Positions 23,863-35,747 are shown, counted from the stretch's first letter. The stretch: 64,000 bases of DNA from Selaginella tamariscina (GCA_003024785.1 PUQB01000064.1:310001-374000), one strand, 5' to 3'. Numbers and translations are program-made. Notes: generated by a model not told the origin, from the letters alone.

Positions 23863-24509
23863 AGTACTGTCAAGCCACGATCCAGGAAACAGGAAGAGAG
23901 CAGGATTCCAAGGACATGAAGGCTTGATTCAGGAACAGGACCGAGAGCAGGACAGGAACCAGGAATAGGAACAGGACGGATCTAGGAGTAGGACAGGATT
24001 AGGATAGGATCCGGGAGCAAGACAGGAAAGCACAGGATAGGATCCGGGAGCAAAACAGGAACAGGACAGGATCCCGAGCAGGACAGGATCCAGGAACAGG
24101 ACAGAAAAGGAGCGAGACAGGAACAGGACAGGAAACAAGACAAGACAAGATTGATCGTAGTAAGACTGGTGTTGATAGTAACTGATTATACAACAATTAG
24201 GTCGGAGCTTTTATGCTCACAACTCCAAGAGCTAATCTAGGCATGCATGCAAAAGTGGTTGCATGCATGCAAAAGTGATTGCATGCATGCAGAGGCTAAG
24301 ATGAGTCCACATGTCCCTTATCCTCTAGGCATATCCTGTGGCATATCCTGTAGGAATATCCTGCAACCGAATCCTGTGTCCGGAATCCTGGTAGGAGTAT
24401 CCTGTAGGAAAATCCTGCAACCCATATCCTGTATCCGGAATCCTGTAGAAAGTCCTGCAACCCATGTCCTGTATCCGGAATCCTGTATCTATCGGGTCGT
24501 GACAAGTAC
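23863..24509 (-). mobile_element. Inverted chromovirus solo LTR nested in copy A
   Basis: 23868-24504 reads TGTCAAGCCACGATCC ... ATCGGGTCGTGACA on the plus strand, the reverse complement of a chromovirus LTR. It has a perfect AGTAC duplication at 23863-23867 and 24505-24509. It splits the chromodomain coding region. The LTR is rich in ACAGGA-type short repeats and contains the repeated TGCATGCATGCAAAAGTG. Confidence 0.9.
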
Positions 24510-24697
24510 AAAGTGGCAACCATTCTTGCCAACTTCAATACTTGGTGGATTGAAAAGGTTATTTGCCTACCCGATCGCACTTGGGAACTTGCATCCAACT
24601 TACTCCATGCTTCTTCCAAGGTTGCTACCTTCCATTGGCATTATTCTGTTAAACTAGGTCCCAAGACTCATGGAACTCATCCTTAGGGAGGAGGTGC

Positions 24698-25281
24698 TGT
24701 CACGACCCAATACAGGATGCAGGATTCTGGATACAGGATACAAGATACAAGATACATAATATAAGATATGCCTATAGGATATACCTACAGGATATGCCTA
24801 CATGATATTCCTACAGGATATACCTACAGGACATTCCTACATGATATGCCTACAGGATATGCTACATGATATGCCTAGAGGATAAGGGTCACCATTTTAG
24901 CTCATGACTAGATTTAGCTCATGACTAGATTAGGCTCATGACCAGATTAGCTCTTGGAGTTGTGAGCATAAAAGCTCTAACCTAATTGTTGTACAAGCAA
25001 CTACTATCAACACCAATCATTTTACGATCAATCTTGTCTTGTCTTGTTCTTGTTTTGCTCCTTGCTTCTTGTTCTTTCCTTGTCTTGTTCCTAATTCCTA
25101 TCCTGCTCCTGTCTTGCTCTTGGTTCTTGTTTTACTCCTGTCTTGTTCCTGGTTCTTATCCTGCTCCTATCTTGCTCCTGGTTCATGTCCTGTTCATGTC
25201 TTGCTCTTGGTTCTTGTCTTGTTCCTAGTCCTTGTCCTGCTCCTGAGTCAAGCCTCCTTGCTCTTGGATCGTGGCTTGACA
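24698..25281 (+). repeat. Middle LTR of chromovirus complex A
   Basis: Starts TGTCACGACCCAATACAGG right after the polypurine tract and ends ATCGTGGCTTGACA. It contains many CTACAGGATAT and CTTGCTCCTGG-like short repeats. It abuts a second, truncated interior fragment. Confidence 0.85.
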
Positions 25282-26393
25282 ATGGACAATTAGAACGCAC
25301 AATTGAAACCTTGGAGTAATATCTTTGTTGCTTCATCAGTTATCAACATGACAACTGGTTGGACCTTCTTCCTATGGCGGAGTTTGCTTATAACAACTCT
25401 GTTCATGCATTTACAGGCCAGACACCTTTCTTTGCTCTTACAAGTTACCATCCATGTTTTGAATTTACTCCTTATGCTTCTCCTTCTTTCGCTTCTGCAG
25501 TATAGGATCATCTCCAACATCTTCGTCAGGTACAAGATAATCTCCGAGTTCATTTTCAACAAGCACAGGAATGGTACAAGCGTCACACTGATGCCCATCA
25601 TCAATCGGCACTTGCATACAAAGTTGGTGATCTGGTGTGGCTTCTTTGTCAACATATCCACACCAACAGGCCTTCTTCTAAGTTGGATTTTTAATGATTG
25701 GGCCCTTACAGGATTGCGGCTGAGGTCAATATTATAGCTTTCTTACTAGAGATACCATTTTTATGAAACTTTATCCTGTGTTTCACACCTCTTTGTTGGA
25801 ACTGTATCATCCTTCTTCTCTTCATGGTTATGCTTCTTCTCCTCCCCCTTATGTGGTCATTGACGATGAACTTGAGTACAAAGTTACAGCCATCCTTGAT
25901 TCTCGTCTTCATCACCGCTAACTTCAATATTTGATGGATTGAAAAGGTTATTTGCCTACTAATCGCATTCGAGAACCTACATTTAATTTACTCCATGCTT
26001 ATTCTAAGGTTGCTACCTTCCATCAACGTTATCTTGCTAAATTAGGTCCCAGGACTCATGGAACTCGCCCTTAGGGAGGAGATGCTATCACAGAATATAA
26101 GATATACCTACATGATATACCTACAGGATATGCCTACATTATATGCTTACAGGATATATTTACAGGATAAAGGACATTATTTTTAGCTCATGTGTAGATT
26201 AGCTCTTAGAGTATCATTTTTAGCTTATGCGTAGATTAACTCTTGGAGTTGTTAGTATAAAAGCTCTGACCTAATTGTAGTACAAGCAGTTATTATCACA
26301 CCAGTCATTTTATGATCATTCTTGTCTTGTTCCTGCCTTGCTCTTGAGTCAAACCTCCTTGTTCTTATCATGCTCTTGGGTCGTGGCTTGACA
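25282..26393 (+). pseudogene. Second partial integrase/chromodomain plus LTR
   Basis: Interior sequence matching 23287 onward restarts immediately after the middle LTR (CAATTAGAACGCAC...), with broken integrase and a chromodomain tail. A purine tract and a 308-bp LTR (26086-26393) follow, and CATGA ends the complex. Confidence 0.75.
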
Positions 26394-29300
26394 CATGACT
26401 AAGTTCATTGCTCATCTGCCGATGCAAGCTTTGACTTGTGTCGTTACTGTACAACCCTCTGTTGTGCCACCCTAACTTCCAGATAACAGGGGTATGTCCC
26501 ACCTTTGGGTTAGCTTACCCTTAATGTTAATGAATCCATGCCTGGGAGGTCTTATCGGAATGCACTTTCCAAGGATTAAAGGTTGAGGCTTGTCTCCAAC
26601 CTCCTCCTCACATCAAACTAAGAACAACATTCACAGCTAAGCAGGACACGTTCGTGTCCTTGTCCAACTTTGGTCATGGATTTTTGGTTGACAGGGTTTC
26701 CTTACCGAGTTCTTGAGGATAATAGAGGGGTTTTAGAGTTGGCATTGAGGGCCACATTTGTGGCACCTAGTGCAACTCTTGAATCTAAGGAGCTATGGCA
26801 TGATAGCCCATATTTGAGAAACAGTGTCACATCTCCATGTGACACTAGGCTAGATGACACACAAGTGTACATGTGCTCACATTAGGGTGCTAAACCTTGG
26901 TCATCAGCTCAAGAGAGGCTAGGTCTCGTAACTAAGTGTGCTAATGGCACTTGGCTATGGGGTGTTCTCATTGGGATCCAAGGGTTGAACAACCAGTAGA
27001 AGCTCTTTGAGGCACTTGTGGAGTTGTGTACCTAGGGTTATTCAAACTTAGTCTTGGGGATTTTGCTTAACAGACACTCATGTTCACCTACGATGCTCAC
27101 TCATGTCCTTATTAAGTACTAACCTAAGACTAAGGTATAATTTGGCCACTCAAACCCTTAGGTTCAGTCGTGGTTTAGGGCACCCCTCATCACCCTAGCG
27201 GGGTTGTACTCCCCGATGAAGGTGATTCCTCAAGGGGTAAGTCACGATGCCTTGGCTTTATCACATGCAAGGCATGTCTCCTTAATGGGGTTGGGGCATG
27301 AGTATGTCTAGGTTTTTTAGGATAGGATCCTAAGGTCTACTCGAGTTATCCTCTAAGGTTCGGAGGATAGTCATTTTATGAGACTTAGGGTGGACCTTAA
27401 GTCTTGTGCCTACTTAAGCATTTGAGTCATGCTCTAAAGGTTGTTTTTAAAAGACTTGGCATTGCTCACACCGAGAATTAACGCCATAAGGCCACTTGGC
27501 AGCCACGTGTTAGCCCTTCGAGTTAAAACTCCGACAATTGGTACCAAAGCTATTCTCTATGATCAGTATGACTGCCTAAAGTGTAGTGTGTTTTAGGGTT
27601 TAGTTAGTTCTAAATTCTTGAAGTACTTTATTGCTTTTGGCAAACACGTCTAAATTCTGTGTAGAGAGTTGATCCTGAGATGTATAATTCTTTAGATAAC
27701 ACCTATTTGGTAAGTGCGTGTGGGTTATAGACTCCAATGTTTAAGGTAACACTTAGAAGACAACTTCCAAGTTGCATGCCAGGTTACATTACCTTTATGT
27801 TTGACTAGGCTACTTTACCCTAGGTTTGCACTTGTTAATTTACCAAACTCTTCCATAAGACATGACAAGTTAGTTTGTTATAGCTTACTTGTGAAGTGGA
27901 TCATGTGATATGCTAAGTTGACACATTATTAAAAAAAATTCTTATTTTTTAAGGTGTTTGAATTTGGGATAACACATGATTTGAAAACAGATAATGTCTG
28001 GCTAAGGTCAAGATTCAATATCGGGTTCAGCAGTAGTGTTCAAACGGGGAAATGCTTATATTAAATGTGCGTCTTTGACTTCGGAAGAAGGGGCATATTC
28101 AAACATAAAAGTGAACACTACATTTTAATAGAATGTGTAAAATGAGTTCTCATTATAATGTATGTTTTCGGAGTGTAACTCAAGAAGCAGACTATGGTAA
28201 TGAACTTATAATACAACAGAAAGTTAGATATTAACATATAATGAATATGTTAAATAAATGGTTCGAAGATTCAATGTAATCAAAGTATTATCTAATATTT
28301 ATAATATTTTGATAATGCTAGCTACAAATAACATTAGGTAGAATAGTTTACTAAGTTCAAGTCCCTTGATATAAACAAAGTATAACATGAAACCTTAGTT
28401 AATTATAAGCGTGCACTCTGTGTTCAAGTTAGTTAACTTTACTAACTTTTTAAAAATGTATCTCATATGAGATCATGAGAAAGACTTGGGAAATAGCTTA
28501 AGGATTCCACATTTTTATTGATACAGTTTTGGGTAGATGGTGTGATCTACCAAAAACAAAAATATTAAAATGATACATTTACATTTTCAGTTTATTGAGT
28601 AATGAAGGACTTGCATAGTGAAGGCGTTCAGTGCACACTTGTGCATTTTCATAATTAACTTTTTAAGTTTAAAATCAATAACGTCATTTGCAATGTGGGG
28701 GTAAGCTCTTGAACAAGGGTGATTCCTTAGTTAAAAAGAGCATGATTTAAGGTTTTCAACTAAGTAAAGAAACTTATTAAGTTTGATAAGTTATATTTGG
28801 TGGTGTCAATGAGTTGGAAACTAGTTGAACATACATTTTGGAGGTTTAAGTGCATGTATCTCCTTAAGACAATTGATATTTGGTGAGGATTAAAAGTTGG
28901 TATTACTTTTGAATATTGCTTTCATTTTTTATTCAAAAGATGGTTTCTTAACTCTACATCATTGTTGCAAATGTGGGCACTTAGAAAACATACGAAGTAT
29001 GTATCTTTAGTCCTTTCAAATATGAAAAGTTAGACTTTTCTTGACTCAAGGTTTGTGGTGTTCCTTGAGTTCAATTAATTTCTATGTAAATGCAAAGAAA
29101 AATTGCTTAAATTAGCCCAAGAAGATGGTGTTCCTTCTTGATGATCGTGATACAATGTTCTAATGTATGATCCACTATCAGGTTCGAGAATATGAAGTTT
29201 CCTATAACCTCATTTGTTAAGAATTTATATTCTAACTTTAGAAATATTTGTGACAGTTTTTAAAAATTAGTTATAAATAATTTAGCAAAGTATAGAATAA

Positions 29301-29917
29301 TATCTCTTGAATATTGAGTTTGGAGAGCTCAATATTAAGACTTGGTTATGATCACATGAGGTGGCCATAATCATAAATATAAAGACTCAAGCAAATCTGA
29401 GTCCAAGACTTTGGTAAGGCAGTACCTTAGGTTAGTGTTTTCAAGTTAGTTGAGAAATGTGGCGTTTCTAAATATGTTGCGGAGAAAGTAATGTGATACT
29501 TTGTGGATTGCTAGGTGTATGAATAGTGTATCTTAGTTCATGTTTGGGGATTTGCTGAATTGTGACATATAACCAAAACATAAAATTAGTTTGACACTTC
29601 AGTGTCATGATAACATTAGTGTCGAAAATAATATCTTACTAAATGTTAGGAACCACTACGTACAAACTAGAGACCCTCACAAAAACCACCCGACCCCCCC
29701 GAGCTGTCTCTAGTCTCCACACACTGCTCTTCAAAAAAGGCTTCCAATATTAGTGTGCCCTTATTCTCTAGATCTAGGTATAGCTCTTTAGGAATATTCT
29801 AGCTTATACCTTTCTGGGGAATATTCTTTGATTCGTTATACGGGTCGTAACAATCCTCCCCCCATTAGCAAGTCCTTGTTCTCAAGGGCAGTAACTTACT
29901 CAACTGGTCCTGCATCA

Positions 29918-30127
29918 TTAGCCTTGTACATCCACAAAAGAATCTACTCGGGACTCGTTCCTTGTGAATACTCTCTTTAATTGGTTAACATGAAACACTG
30001 GGTACACCCTCACTCCTTCTGGCAGCCGTAGTCGATATGCCACCTTACCGATACGCTCCAGAATCTCATAAGGACCTGAGTACCTGGGAGACAAACTTAT
30101 CATTGCGTCCCTTCCGTAAGGCCACAA
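29918..30127 (-). pseudogene. Out-of-frame C-terminal tail of gypsy pol
   Basis: It encodes a conserved post-integrase tail (LSPRYSGPYEILERIGKVAY, then RLRLPEGVRVYPVFHVNQL) in a different frame from the main pol, so a frameshift near 30100 removes it. No chromodomain follows, which separates this family from the chromovirus copies. Confidence 0.7.
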
Positions 30128-32654
30128 CTGTGTTCCGCCTTACATGTGTGGCAAATACCACTCGGAAATATACATAATCCCCCACCTGGAACTCTCGGAA
30201 GCTTCTGTGCTCATTAGCAAACTTGATAGCTCGGCTCTGAGCTGCTTGTAAGTTCTTCTTGCACAAACTCTGAATGTTTTCAAGTTCAACACTCAGATCT
30301 TTAGCTTCCTCATCCATGTTGCCTTGAGCCTTCTTACTTACTAAACCGAGCTCAAAAGCTGTCTTGGGATGTCGTCCAAACATAGCATAGTATGGACTCA
30401 TTCCAATGCCACTGTGCTGGCTGTTATTATAAGCAAACTCGAGTAATGGAATATACTTATCCCACTGACCTTCCTTCTGGTTAATAATGCACCTTAGCAT
30501 ATCTTCCAGAACTTGGTTCACCCTCTCTGTTTGCCCATCTGTTTCGGGATGATCTCCGCTACACAGCTTAAGCTTCACTTCTATGCACTTAGAAAAGCCT
30601 CTCCAAAAGCTAGAAGTGAACTTGGAGTCCCTATCACTTACAATATCATCTGGAAATCCGTGGATAGGAAATACATGTTGTAAATACATCGTAGCCAGCT
30701 CGGATGCATTCACATTCTTCCCCAAGGGAACTAACTTGACAAACTTTGTCAACCTGTCCACAATGACCCACACCTGTTCATTCTGCCTCTGTGTCCTTGG
30801 CAAATGGGTGACAAAGTCCATAGAGATACTGCCCCATCTCCTGTCTGGAATAGGCAATGGTACTATTAGCTCACCTGGTTTCTCCCTGGGCACCTTTACT
30901 TGCTGACACTTGTCACAAGTCCTGCAGTACTCTATGATATCAGCTTTCATATTCCTCCAGTAGAACCTCCTCTTGATCAACTCATACGATTTCCTCCCCC
31001 CAAAATGACCAGCCTCCGGGCGATCATGATGAAAATATAGTACCTGGTTGATCAAATGGTCCACACGAGGAAGGTACACACGGCCATTGTAGTACAAAAC
31101 CCCATCCTGAAATGAGAATGGTGGCTCTAGCTGTCCTTTGAGCTCCTGCACCTCGGCGTCTTGTGCTTGAGCATGTTGAACTACTTGGCTAAACTCACTG
31201 ACCGTCCTTGTTAATGCATTACATAAGCGTGTTTGGAATTCTCCCACTACTGTGGCTCTCCTAACGCGTGACAAAGCATCTGCCACCACATTAGTCTTTC
31301 CTGCACGATGCTCAATAGGAAATTCGCCAAACTCCATGAGTTTAACCATCCAGCGAGCTTGCCGAGAGTTTAACTCTTTCTGTGTGAACAGATACACCAA
31401 AGGCTTGTGATCTGTAAACACCTTGAAACTTGCACCATAAAGATAGTGCCTCCAAACTCGTAATGCATTAACAATAGCCAGTAGTTCTTGCTCATACGTT
31501 GAGTACCGTTGCTCTGCAGGATTCAAAGTACAACTCTCATAAGCAATAGGCCTTCCCTCTTGCATAAGTACATCTCCAATGGCCACTCCACTTGCATCAC
31601 ATGATACCTCATAAGGCTTAGAGGGATCTGCAATACATAAAACTAGTGCACGTACCAAAGCTTGTTTCAAAGCTTGGAAACTGCTCTCCTCTGAAGCACT
31701 CCATGCAAAGGGAATGTCCTTCCTTAGCAACCTAGTTAACGGAGAAGCTTTCTTGGCATAATCCTTGACATACCGCCAGTAATAACTAGCCATGCCCAAG
31801 AAACTCTGTAACTCTTGTGCATTGCTAGGAACTGGCCATTGCTCCACCACTGCCACCTTTTGTGGATTAGTCTTCACTCCACTTGGCGTCACAATGTGAC
31901 CCAAATACTCCACTTCGCACTGAGCAAATGCACATTTGCTCTTCTTTGCATAGAGCTTGTTCTTCCTCAGCAATTGAAGAACTCTCCGCAAATGCTCCAC
32001 ATGCTCCTTCATATTCTTACTGTAAATAAGAATATCGTCGAGGAAGATCTCCACAAAGTCATGCAAGTAGTCACCAAACACCTCAGTCATCAACTGAGTG
32101 AATGTGGCTGGGGCATTTGTTAAGCCAAATGGCATAACAGTGAACTCAAAATGCCCGAAGCTAGTGTTGAAAGCAGTTTTGTAGATATCTGCCTCCTTCA
32201 CAGCAATCTGATGATACCCGCTACGCAAGTCTATCTTGGTGAACACTCTGGCTCCACCGAGATGATCCATGATAGTATCCACACGTGGCATGGGCATCCT
32301 GTCCTTCACTGTTTTCTTGTTGAGAGCTCTGTAGTCTATGCACATCCTCATGGTGCCATCCTTCTTCCTGACAAGCAATACTGGTGCACCAAATGGAGAC
32401 TTGCTCGGTTGTATGAAGCCATATTCCAATAGCTCCATCACTTGTCTCTTAACCTCTTGCTCCTCAGCATGGCTCAGTCGGAATGGCTTACGGTAAATGG
32501 CTTTCGTACCCTGTTCCAACACAATCTCATGCTCCACACCTCTTGCAGGTGGTAAGCCATGAGGTAGCTCAGGAGGGAAGACATCAGCAAATTCCTCAAG
32601 GACAACTAAGGTGACAATAAAAGAACTTGTTTGGAGACTGAAGCTTTGTTCCAA
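30066..32654 (-). CDS. pol: Gypsy pol polyprotein: reverse transcriptase, RNase H, integrase
   Basis: 862 codons open. RT shows LxVRKKDGTMRMCIDYRALN and the catalytic FLDDILIYSK (Asp206-Asp207). RNase H shows CDASG (Asp353), an ELLAI Glu and TDHKPL (Asp415). Integrase has an HHCC zinc site (His543, His550, Cys580, Cys583) and a catalytic triad Asp613, Asp674, Glu710 with 35 residues between the last two. The enzymes would copy the element RNA in cytoplasmic particles and insert the cDNA. The frame ends early through a shift near 30100, and its link to the protease upstream is lost. Catalytic residues are retained, so this copy is relatively young. Confidence 0.9.
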   Translation of the reverse strand: MEQSFSLQTSSFIVTLVVLEEFADVFPPELPHGLPPARGVEHEIVLEQGTKAIYRKPFRLSHAEEQEVKRQVMELLEYGFIQPSKSPFGAPVLLVRKKDGTMRMCIDYRALNKKTVKDRMPMPRVDTIMDHLGGARVFTKIDLRSGYHQIAVKEADIYKTAFNTSFGHFEFTVMPFGLTNAPATFTQLMTEVFGDYLHDFVEIFLDDILIYSKNMKEHVEHLRRVLQLLRKNKLYAKKSKCAFAQCEVEYLGHIVTPSGVKTNPQKVAVVEQWPVPSNAQELQSFLGMASYYWRYVKDYAKKASPLTRLLRKDIPFAWSASEESSFQALKQALVRALVLCIADPSKPYEVSCDASGVAIGDVLMQEGRPIAYESCTLNPAEQRYSTYEQELLAIVNALRVWRHYLYGASFKVFTDHKPLVYLFTQKELNSRQARWMVKLMEFGEFPIEHRAGKTNVVADALSRVRRATVVGEFQTRLCNALTRTVSEFSQVVQHAQAQDAEVQELKGQLEPPFSFQDGVLYYNGRVYLPRVDHLINQVLYFHHDRPEAGHFGGRKSYELIKRRFYWRNMKADIIEYCRTCDKCQQVKVPREKPGELIVPLPIPDRRWGSISMDFVTHLPRTQRQNEQVWVIVDRLTKFVKLVPLGKNVNASELATMYLQHVFPIHGFPDDIVSDRDSKFTSSFWRGFSKCIEVKLKLCSGDHPETDGQTERVNQVLEDMLRCIINQKEGQWDKYIPLLEFAYNNSQHSGIGMSPYYAMFGRHPKTAFELGLVSKKAQGNMDEEAKDLSVELENIQSLCKKNLQAAQSRAIKFANEHRSFREFQVGDYVYFRVVFATHVRRNTVVALRKGRNDKFVSQVLRSL

Positions 32655-32751
32655 ACCAAGTGTCTTTCACTTCACTATACTCAAGCTTCATGTGCTTGGT
32701 GCTCCACTAGATCTTAGGATCCACATGCACTAGCTTCGCAAGAAAGAAAGT

Positions 32752-33305
32752 CTCCACCAGCTGGGTTTTGCCAACCTCTAGCTGTAACTCCTCCACACAA
32801 GCAATTTAGCTCTGTGTGACAACTAAGCCCTCAATCTCGTATTGAGGCACAGTCTTCATTTAGCTCCACCAGCTGGGTTTTGCCAACCTATAGCTGTAAC
32901 TCCTCCACACAAGCACTGTAGCTCTATGTGATAGCTGAGCCCTCAATCTCGTATTGAGGCACAGTCTTCGTGTAGCTCCACCAGCTGGGTTTTGCCAACC
33001 TACAGCTGTAACTCCTCCACACAAGCACTGTAGCTTTGTGTGATAGCTGAGCCCTCAATCTCGTATTGAGGCTCTTCGTGCAGCTCTACCAGCTAGGTTT
33101 TGCCAACCTCCAACTGTAACTCCTCCACACAAGCACTGTAGCTTTGTGTGATAGCTGAGCCCTCAATCTCGTATTGAGGCTCTTTGTGCAGCTCCACCAG
33201 CTGGGTTTTACCAACTTGCAGCTGTAATTCCTTCACACAAGCACTGTAGCTCTGTGTGATAGTTGAGCCTTCAAATTCGTATCGAGGCACAGTCTTCGTG
33301 GGCAA
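32752..33305 (-). repeat. Five tandem ~110-bp repeats in the gypsy protease region
   Basis: Five head-to-tail units start at about 32752, 32866, 32978, 33086 and 33194. Each begins near CTCCACCAGCTGGGTTTTGC (plus strand) and ends near CTCGTATTGAGGC. Unit length is 108-115 bp. On the minus strand they encode repeats of about 36-38 residues (YEIEGSAITQSYSACVEELQ); the outermost two are in frame after the protease and later units drift out of frame. Confidence 0.9.
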
Positions 33306-33404
33306 GCTGCACTCCTCCACTAACTTTGTTGACACAAAGTTATCGCTACTCATGTTATCCACAAGGACTCGCACTGGACGCTCACCTAGTCGTCCCTCCA
33401 CCAC
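33093..33404 (-). pseudogene. Gypsy aspartic protease remnant with repeat tail
   Basis: It begins MVEGRLGERPVRVLVDNMSS, equivalent to the protease strand leading to the D-T/S-G active site, but the DSG/DTG triplet is absent (DNM). The frame then enters the 36-residue repeats and stops. Probably inactive. Confidence 0.6.
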
Positions 33405-34142
33405 AATAGCACGTGTGGTGGCTCCGTAGTTTACCTATTGAGCAAGAACAAATAGAAATTTACCTTGTGGTTTAGAGAAGTCTTCTTTGTGCTCCTCTCC
33501 ACGCTCCATCTCCTAAAGCTTCTTAGGTGTCTACTTGTCCTTGCTGCCATTGAAACTTTTGCCCTTGGGCTTGCTTCTTCTTGGACAATTTGCCTTTTAG
33601 TGTCCAACGTCTCCACACATGTGGTATTATCCCTTCACACCAGGCACTCATCTCGAACCTTGCCTCCGATACCAATTGTTAGGAATCACTACGTACAAAC
33701 TAGAGACCCTCACAAAACCACCCGACCTCCCCCGAGCTGTCTCTAGTCTCCACACACTGCTCTCCAAAAAGGCTTCCAATATTAGTGTGCCCTTAATTCT
33801 CTTAGATCTAGGTATAGCTCTTTAGGAATATTCTAGCTTATACCTTTCTGGGGAATATTCTTTGATTCGTTATACGGGTCGTAACACTAAATCAGTTAGA
33901 TAAACCAAATAACAATACTGTCATAACAATATCATTTTCATCTCAAAGCTGATGTTTGGTTCATATCGACTAATCCAGAGTCCATATTATAATTCTTGCA
34001 TTTTAATAAATTGATACGTTTGAAAAATCATATCCGCTAATGTAACAACTAGTAGGAAAACTCAAATTTGAACATTAAAACGATCGTTATCAATTCAAAG
34101 GTATCCATATCGAAATTGCAACTATTTATGGAATAAGGATTA

Positions 34143-34700
34143 ATGCATGTTGTATCTAAAATGGGCATGTCTATAGTCTCATTTCTTAATAATTAACAAT
34201 TTTAATGATTTAATTAGCAATTTTTAATATTAAAGGTATATTCTTTAAAATAATATATGTTTAAAGAAAGAATATTCTTTAGAATATGTGTTTAAAGATA
34301 GAATATTCTTTAGAATATTCTATTTTGTAATTAACCCTTTAATAAATTATAACATTAGTGGACAAAAAATTGATAACATTATAAAAGTAGAAGGTATTAA
34401 GTTATATAATATATATATTTAAAATTATATGAAATTAATATAAATGTTATAAAGAGCATGAGAGGTACATTATATAAATATTTATGTTGTTATTAAAATA
34501 CTAATATTTAAATATAATATTAATTAATAATTTATACTAGTAATAATATATATCTACAAAATCCTATATGCAATCTTCCATATCTTTTTATAAATGTATA
34601 TAGTTAAGGAAACAATTTGGTACTATTATTAAAGAGTTCATTATAATTATGAATATTAAATATACTATTTTGTAATTACTTTAAGCTTCAAAAGACATCC
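34143..34700. other. AT-rich stretch with nothing recognised
   Basis: Very AT-rich with several AGAATATTCTTTA-like short repeats around 34230-34325. No genes or element ends were seen. Confidence 0.5.
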
Positions 34701-35747
34701 ATTTTTTTTACAGTTTTGTTGATTGTGACTTTATCAACGCATAAAATAAATTTAACATTTATAAAACATGTTGGGTCTTTATGATTAGGAGACCATGTTT
34801 TCTCTAGGCATTCATTATACTTTTCACTCTTTTTCTCATGTTGTCTTTTATGTAGTTTGAACCATGCAACCTTTACCATACTGTTTTTTGTGATGACTTC
34901 AGATATGTTGATGATTCAACCCATCAAAATAGGCTGGTTATATGACACATCTGGAGTAATAAGGACGATTATTAGTTTTTGAAGATCCTTGCAACAATCA
35001 AAGTATAATTTAGGTTTTTGATTTTTTTGTCCAACAAAGTGTGGGGTTTGCACTTCCACATCATTACTGGCTTCTATGTCGACCACATGCTTATATAAAT
35101 CTAAGTAACCAGTCCCCATATTACATATGTAAAATGATTGTTAACTAGCCTTATAATTACCAAGGTATATTATTTACCTTGTTAATGTGTGACCCATGTT
35201 TGAACTAAAAGCTTCATTAGTCCTTGAGAATTTATTTTATGTACAAATATACACAAAATATACAAAAATGTCTTATGTTACACTCATTTACAACTATTTG
35301 TTACTTTAACAACTTATTAACAATTCATTTTTGCTGTTATTTTTTGGGCCAGGCAAAAAAGGTTTTAACTGCTTGGAAGATTATTCAAACATCTTCTACT
35401 TCTTCTATTGATGTTTCCATGCTCAATGGAGTAATTGAATGTTTTGTGCTCCTTGAGATAATTTCTGGTGTGATATCTGGTTTAGGATCGTCTTTAGACT
35501 CCGATATTGAATCGGATTCCTCTTTAGAGCTGTCGCACTTCTTGGGAGGGAACTTCCTCAAATACTCATGTATGGGTTTATTGGGGTAGTCAATTAAGAA
35601 CCTCTCTATCCACTTCTTCAAGTTCTTATCCTTTTCAACGGCAAACATAGTTGGCAATGCTGCATGCAGCCTTACTTATAATGTTTGGATAATGTACATT
35701 GCCAAATACATCCCTCTCAACTATCAATGTATCGGATGGAGGTTCAG
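34690..35747 (-). pseudogene. Downstream part of an unidentified gene family member, split by LARD copy 4
   Basis: Minus-strand coding blocks: 35657-35385 (LKKWIERFLIDYPNKPIHEY, then an acidic Ser-rich stretch) and 35119-34916 (TGYLDLYKHVVDIEAS..., KLYFDCCKDLQKLIIVLI). The DNA immediately left of LARD copy 4 (35747) continues coding-like sequence (DTLIVERDVFGNVHYPNIIS). Matching-strand coding lies on the other side of the LARD (42880-44480), so both were probably one gene. I do not recognise the family. Confidence 0.4.

Larger units (their letters stand above)
17095..26398 (+). mobile_element. Ty3/gypsy chromovirus complex with three LTRs, copy A
   Basis: 17100-26393 is bounded by the 5-bp duplication CATGA (17095-17099 and 26394-26398). 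Order: 5' LTR 17100-17404, degenerate gag-pol, a 3' LTR at 24698-25281 preceded by the purine tract AGGGAGGAGG, then a second piece of integrase/chromodomain (25282-26085) and another LTR (26086-26393). Pol is broken by many stops and frameshifts and contains two later insertions: a LARD solo LTR and an inverted chromovirus solo LTR. The single outer duplication around an LTR-body-LTR-partial body-LTR array suggests unequal recombination after insertion. Confidence 0.85.
29639..33891 (-). mobile_element. Ty3/gypsy retrotransposon, second family, minus strand
   Basis: 29644-33886 is flanked by CTAAA duplications (29639-29643 and 33887-33891). The LTRs are short: 29644-29852 and 33677-33886, TGTTAGGAA...GGTCGTAACA on the plus strand. 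On the minus strand a tRNA-Met primer site TTGGTATCGGAGGC follows the 5' LTR, and a tract GGGGGGAGGAT precedes the 3' LTR. Pol is almost intact. Gag is largely missing, and the protease region carries a five-unit tandem repeat. The element is about 4.2 kb, short for gypsy. Confidence 0.9.
16727..34142 (+). mobile_element. LARD copy 3, old and split by two nested retrotransposons
   Basis: A diverged LARD begins TGTTATAGTTTTTACTATAAC at 16727. Its 5' LTR runs 16727-17099, is interrupted by a chromovirus (17100-26393), and resumes 26394-27536, ending CTCCGACA. A primer site TGGTACCAAAGC follows. The interior runs 27537-29643, is interrupted by a second gypsy element (29644-33886), and resumes at about 33892-34142, where similarity to copy 1 stops. 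The 3' part and 3' LTR are missing. It is clearly older than copy 1, judging by base changes throughout. Confidence 0.8.

Noticed and set aside
23929-24196. Cys/Pro/Ser-rich repeat proteins over chromovirus LTRs (also 45956-46149, 51345-51660, 25039-25293)
   Set aside because: These are translations of the ACAGGA-type short repeats in LTRs; the same pattern appears in every LTR, in both orientations.
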